The position numbers were made by a program, and so were the translations under genes. Below the pieces are notes generated by a model that did no database searches, had not been told where the DNA came from, and saw only the letters and a list, made by a program, of their open reading frames with translations. Positions 5,052 through 7,877 of a stretch of DNA of 7,877 nucleotides are shown here, in pieces (within the stretch, counting starts at the first letter, position 1; the number at the start of each line of letters is the position of its first letter). The stretch is taken from assembly GCA_023356515.1 (NCBI GenBank), contig JAKQYG010000182.1, positions 1 to 7,877 of the forward strand. Reading direction: 5' to 3'. This DNA is from Trichodesmium sp. MAG_R04. Its GTDB lineage: Bacteria > Cyanobacteriota > Cyanobacteriia > Cyanobacteriales > Microcoleaceae.

Positions 5052-7109
5052 CTAGATGCCAGAGAAAACAACGAATCCCAAAACTGCCACAAATACAATT
5101 AAGGCATAGAATTGAGCGCGACCATTTTCCAAGTATTTTAAACCTTCCCCTGTCACAATAGTAATAAAACCTGTTAGGTTAACAGCTCCATCAACTACTT
5201 TGTAATCTACTTCTAAAACTTGCCGTGCTAGACGACGACTACCTTTAACAAATAGAAAATCGTTGATGTTGTCCAGATACCACTTGTTCAGAGAAAAGTT
5301 GTACAGAGGTTTAATTTTTTTGGCGATCGCATCAGGGTCAATTTTACAACTCAAGTACATAAGTGAAGCAAAGGTAATGCCAATTAAAGCAATGCCAACA
5401 GAGTTCCCTGCCATAATCAAGAATTCAGTCAGGTTAAACTCTGCCAATTCCTCCAGCACCTCTGCTAAAGATTCCCCAGGAGCATAAATAAACTGCTCAA
5501 AATAATTAGCAAAAGGGGTTCCTAATAAACCAATAATCATTGAAGGAATAGCTAAAATCATCAATGGTAAAGTCATACTTACAGGAGACTCATGAGGAGA
5601 ATGGCTATGATGATGATCATGGTCATCATGGCCATGTTCTAGTTCCTTCGGGTCCATTGCACCCGGGCCAAAAGCAAGAGTAGGAGTTGCATTTGTAACT
5701 AATAATTGTTCTTTAATCTCGTTGTTATTACCCCGAAACTCACCTTCAAAAGTAGAGAAATACATCCGGAACATATAAAAAGCAGTCATACCAGCAGTCG
5801 CCCAACCAATAAACCACAAAGCAGGGTTAGCTCCAAATGCACTGCTAAGAATTTCGTCCTTTGACCAAAAACCAGCAAAAGGAGGAATACCACAAATTGC
5901 CAGAGTACCAATTAAAAAGCAACCAGAGGTAATAGGCATATATTTTCGTAGTCCCCCCATTAACCGCATATCTTGAGCCAAAATTGGGTTATGGCCAACC
6001 ACTTCTTCCATACCATGAATTACTGAACCAGAACAGAGGAACAGCATGGCTTTGAAGTAAGCATGAGTCATTAGGTGAAATAGTCCAGCGCTATAAGCAC
6101 CTACACCCATTGCCATTACCATGTAGCCCAATTGGGAAATAGTCGAATAGGCAAGACCTTTTTTTATATCATTTTGAGTAATGGCGATAGTTGCCCCCAG
6201 AAAAGCCGTAAAAGCTCCCGTCCAGGCAATAATATTCATTACTATTGGTAGATGTTCAAATACTGGGTACATCCGGGCAATTAGAAATACCCCAGCAGCT
6301 ACCATTGTTGCTGCATGGATAAGGGCAGAAATTGGGGTCGGGCCTTCCATTGCGTCTGGTAACCAAACATGCAATGGGAATTGGGCAGATTTAGCAGCGG
6401 GTCCTAAGAAAACCAGAACACCAAAAAGGGTAGCTAAACCGATGCTCAAAGCACCTGTTTCTACAAGATGTTCCAAGCGAATGCCCATTACTTCAAATTC
6501 AAAGCTACCTGTGGCCCAGTAAATTCCGAGAATTCCTAGTAGCAAGCCAAAATCACCGACGCGGTTAGTGACAAAAGCTTTTTGACAGGCATCTGCTGCT
6601 GCTTTACGGTCGTACCAAAAACCGATCAGTAGGTAGGAAGAGACACCAACAAGTTCCCAGAATATATATACTTGAACTAGGTTTGGAGAGACTACTAGGC
6701 CTAACATTGAAGAGCTAAATAAGCTCAAATAGGCATAAAAGCGTACATACCCAGGGTCATGAGCCATATAGCCATCTGTGTAAACCATTACCAAGAAGGC
6801 AACGGTGGTGACTATGACTAACATGAGGGAAGTCAAGTGGTCGATGGTGTAGCCCATACTGAGTTTGAAGTTACCTGCTGCTACCCATTCAAACACTTTG
6901 GTATAGGTTTCATGGCCATTGACTTGGCTCCAGAACAACATAAAGGACAAAACCATTGCAGTTCCTAACAAGGAAACAAGAAATATTGCAGAGCTCTGAC
7001 GTAAATTACTGGTGGCTCGACTATAGGAAATTAGGCCGAAGCCAACTATTGTTGCTCCTAATAAGGGCAATACTGGAATCAACCAAGCGTATTGATAAAG
7101 TGGTTCCAT
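5052..7109 (-). CDS. ndhF: NAD(P)H-quinone oxidoreductase subunit 5 (NdhF, F1-like)
   Basis: A 685-residue NuoL/Nqo12-family membrane subunit at the distal end of NDH-1, pumping protons and carrying the long lateral helix that ties the antiporter subunits together. Visible pump residues are Glu152 (IFWELVGVSSYL, TM5), Lys240 (GPAAKSAQFPLHVWLPDAM, TM7), Lys353 (MTHAYFKAMLFL) and Lys417 (PPFAGFWSKDEIL, TM12). The TIDHLTSLMLV segment (88-98) is also typical. The C-terminal part holds a cytosol-facing loop with a histidine-rich stretch (492-506), then the lateral-helix region and a final membrane segment (about 667-685). Length fits NdhF1, and it looks full length. The ATG at 7107-7109 gives the usual MEPLYQYAWLIPVLP start, again without a clear Shine-Dalgarno. 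A HIP1 octamer is at 5323-5330. It is upstream of ndhD on the same strand. Assignment to F1 (NDH-1L) rather than the CO2-uptake forms is by general resemblance and by its partner. Confidence 0.95.
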   Translation of the reverse strand: MEPLYQYAWLIPVLPLLGATIVGFGLISYSRATSNLRQSSAIFLVSLLGTAMVLSFMLFWSQVNGHETYTKVFEWVAAGNFKLSMGYTIDHLTSLMLVIVTTVAFLVMVYTDGYMAHDPGYVRFYAYLSLFSSSMLGLVVSPNLVQVYIFWELVGVSSYLLIGFWYDRKAAADACQKAFVTNRVGDFGLLLGILGIYWATGSFEFEVMGIRLEHLVETGALSIGLATLFGVLVFLGPAAKSAQFPLHVWLPDAMEGPTPISALIHAATMVAAGVFLIARMYPVFEHLPIVMNIIAWTGAFTAFLGATIAITQNDIKKGLAYSTISQLGYMVMAMGVGAYSAGLFHLMTHAYFKAMLFLCSGSVIHGMEEVVGHNPILAQDMRLMGGLRKYMPITSGCFLIGTLAICGIPPFAGFWSKDEILSSAFGANPALWFIGWATAGMTAFYMFRMYFSTFEGEFRGNNNEIKEQLLVTNATPTLAFGPGAMDPKELEHGHDDHDHHHSHSPHESPVSMTLPLMILAIPSMIIGLLGTPFANYFEQFIYAPGESLAEVLEELAEFNLTEFLIMAGNSVGIALIGITFASLMYLSCKIDPDAIAKKIKPLYNFSLNKWYLDNINDFLFVKGSRRLARQVLEVDYKVVDGAVNLTGFITIVTGEGLKYLENGRAQFYALIVFVAVLGFVVFSGI

Positions 7110-7220
7110 AATTTATGGTTACTTTATGATTTTTAAATTAAATGGGCAAAACTAATAAGCATTCTTACACAAACTTTCTTGGGATCACCGCTAAAGATCG
7201 TTTTTTTTTAGGGTTGCAGG

Positions 7221-7260
7221 GAGTAGCAGTCAGCAGTCAAGAATTCAGAGTCAGAAGTTA
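7221..7260. repeat. Degenerate AGTCAG/AGAATTC short tandem repeat
   Basis: The stretch AGTAGCAGTCAGCAGTCAAG continues with AATTCAGAGTCAGAAGTTA. It repeats (C)AGTCAG and GAATTCAG units imperfectly. Low-complexity tracts of this look are frequent between genes in filamentous cyanobacteria. It lies 110-150 bases upstream of the ndhF start. Confidence 0.5.
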
Positions 7261-7365
7261 AGTATCTTGAAAATTTCTTAGTCTAGTAAAACATTTTTTT
7301 TTGATTTAAAAAATACTAAGTGCCTAAGTAAAATTAATTACCTAATTTTGTTACTTGTAGTTTTA

Positions 7366-7379
7366 TTGACATCCTCCCG
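7366..7379 (-). repeat. tnpB-right-end-like motif (TTGACATCCTCCCG)
   Basis: Read on the minus strand, this is CGGGAGGATGTCAA, the same closing sequence as the right ends at 755-820 and 1200-1266 (GAGGATGTCAA). No hairpin pair or tnpB remnant is recognisable beside it, so it may be a scrap of an old element or chance. Confidence 0.3.
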
Positions 7380-7414
7380 ACGCGACTTTTATGAGATAGG
7401 GCAGAATTCTCTAG

Positions 7415-7517
7415 CAGGACTTATGCAAAGAAAATCGGTTTCTACAGTAAATCATTGTTTTTAACACATAAATATCTACGAGAAACCCGGTTTCTCAGTT
7501 TGCCTGCGTAAGTCCTG
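7415..7517. mobile_element. 103-bp MITE-like element, same ends as 328-419
   Basis: The inverted ends CAGGACTTATGCA (7415-7427) and TGCGTAAGTCCTG (7505-7517) match at 12 of 13 bases. The left 15 bases differ from the element at 328 by one base. The interior is unrelated. It has the palindrome GAGAAACC-C-GGTTTCTC (7480-7496) and a partial match to one arm at about 7434-7442. No target duplication is visible (flanks CTCTAG and TTTTTA), and there is no coding capacity. Confidence 0.6.
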
Positions 7518-7566
7518 TTTTTATTACAGCGCTTTTCAGATTAATGAACTACATCGCCAAAACCCC

Positions 7567-7594
7567 CTAGGGAGGTTGCATGTAACGTCCTTAC
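7567..7594. repeat. Degenerate copy of the GTAGGGACGTT palindrome
   Basis: CTAGGGAGGTTGCATGTAAC, continuing GTCCTTAC, resembles the palindromic repeat at 2890-2917. It keeps the TAGGGA..GTT / AAC.TCC.TAC arms with several mismatches. Confidence 0.45.
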
Positions 7595-7702
7595 TGTGGT
7601 CTACCGACATGAACACTGCTGTATTAACCGATGGAGACATTCATTTAACACTTTGGAAGTTAATATGAAATGGATGGGTTGTTGAGGAACTGAAAAAGGG
7701 GC

Positions 7703-7730
7703 TTGACAAGAAAATTTGACATGGTATCAT
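7703..7730 (+). promoter_or_regulatory. Sigma-70-type promoter pointing out of the window
   Basis: A perfect -35 TTGACA (7703-7708), a 16-base spacer and TATCAT (7725-7730, one mismatch to TATAAT) predict a start near 7737 on the plus strand. A second TTGACA overlaps at 7716-7721 but has no good -10 box. The downstream sequence shows stems CCTCA/TGAGG (7752-7756 with 7769-7773) and CTTCCA/TGGAAG (7796-7801 with 7810-7815). It also has a GGAG at 7850-7853, but no start codon at a proper distance before the window ends. The target gene is unknown; it would be divergent from ndhF. Confidence 0.5.
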
Positions 7731-7877
7731 ACTCAATAATGGGGGATTTGCCCTCATATATACTCAAGTGAGGAACCATCAAAGCACTCCAGACACTTCC
7801 AATAAAGCTTGGAAGAAAGCTTGGTTTAATTTCCCTTGATAGGATAAACGGAGAAAAGAATCGCTTCCTTGTCCAGT

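Larger units (their letters stand above)
7110..7877. other. 768-bp region upstream of ndhF, with repeats and a divergent leader
   Basis: No gene is supported here. From left to right it holds the ndhF leader, an AGTCAG-type low-complexity repeat (7221-7260), a right-end-like motif (7366-7379), a MITE-like element (7415-7517), a degenerate palindrome (7567-7594), then a plus-strand promoter (7703-7730) and a structured leader to the window edge. I could not find a convincing promoter for ndhF itself. Confidence 0.6.

Noticed and set aside
5263..5487. Plus-strand open frame inside the 3' part of ndhF
   Set aside because: It is antisense to the intact NdhF lateral-helix region. It is a shadow.
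6181..6522. 113-codon plus-strand open frame inside ndhF
   Set aside because: It is antisense to the conserved pump motifs of NdhF, including Lys240. It is a shadow.
7366..7394. TTGACA at 7366 as a plus-strand promoter
   Set aside because: The -10 position would be TTATGA, a poor match. The TTGACA is better explained by the right-end-like motif.
7609..7668. 19-codon frame MNTAVLTDGDIHLTLWKLI
   Set aside because: It is too short, without a Shine-Dalgarno sequence or context.
7737..7877. Known riboswitch or stable RNA (tmRNA, RNase P RNA, 6S, Yfr1, TPP, cobalamin) in the leader
   Set aside because: I could not find the conserved core motifs of any of these. Only generic hairpins are visible, so no class is claimed.
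1..7877. A new multi-gene defence, secretion or biosynthetic system
   Set aside because: The only intact genes are ndhF, ndhD and a solute-binding lipoprotein, plus the end of acsF. The rest is repeats and dead mobile elements.

Overview
This window reads as a piece of a filamentous, repeat-rich cyanobacterial chromosome. The evidence is the end of a chlorophyll-synthesis cyclase gene (acsF), photosynthetic-type NDH-1 genes (ndhF and ndhD), two HIP1 octamers (GCGATCGC at 3948-3955 and 5323-5330, both inside ndh genes), and several short palindromic repeats of kinds common in such genomes. About 36% of the window lies outside the four main genes. That fits a low-density, transposon-scarred genome. 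The genus cannot be fixed from this sequence.

Layout from left to right. (1) Positions 1-260, plus strand: the last 85 codons of acsF, followed by a convincing intrinsic terminator. (2) Positions 261-1298: a graveyard of mobile DNA. It holds a 92-bp MITE-like element with a 5-bp target duplication, several hairpin repeats, and two decayed IS200/IS605-type tnpB relics. Each relic ends in a copy of the same 66-67-bp two-hairpin right end. (3) Positions 1299-2423, minus strand: a GTG-started Tat/lipoprotein solute-binding protein of the PotD-like group, with no transporter genes beside it. (4) Positions 2424-2965: a noncoding gap with a possible -10 box, two doubtful mini-ORFs and dispersed hairpin repeats. 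(5) Positions 2966-4546 and 5052-7109, minus strand: ndhD downstream of ndhF. They encode the two large antiporter-like membrane subunits of NDH-1. The 505-bp gap between them contains a MITE-like element flanked by TA and what looks like the 3' tail of another tnpB. (6) Positions 7110-7877: the upstream region of ndhF, with a second member of the first MITE family, other repeats, and near the right edge a good plus-strand promoter driving a structured leader into a gene beyond the window.

Working together: NdhF and NdhD form distal proton-pumping modules of the thylakoid NDH-1 complex (respiration and cyclic electron flow around photosystem I), and AcsF supplies chlorophyll. These are housekeeping genes. 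I found no credible new multi-gene system. The unusual material is the layered transposon debris, especially the two RNA-scaffold-like tnpB right ends and the structured insertion inside the ndhF-ndhD unit.
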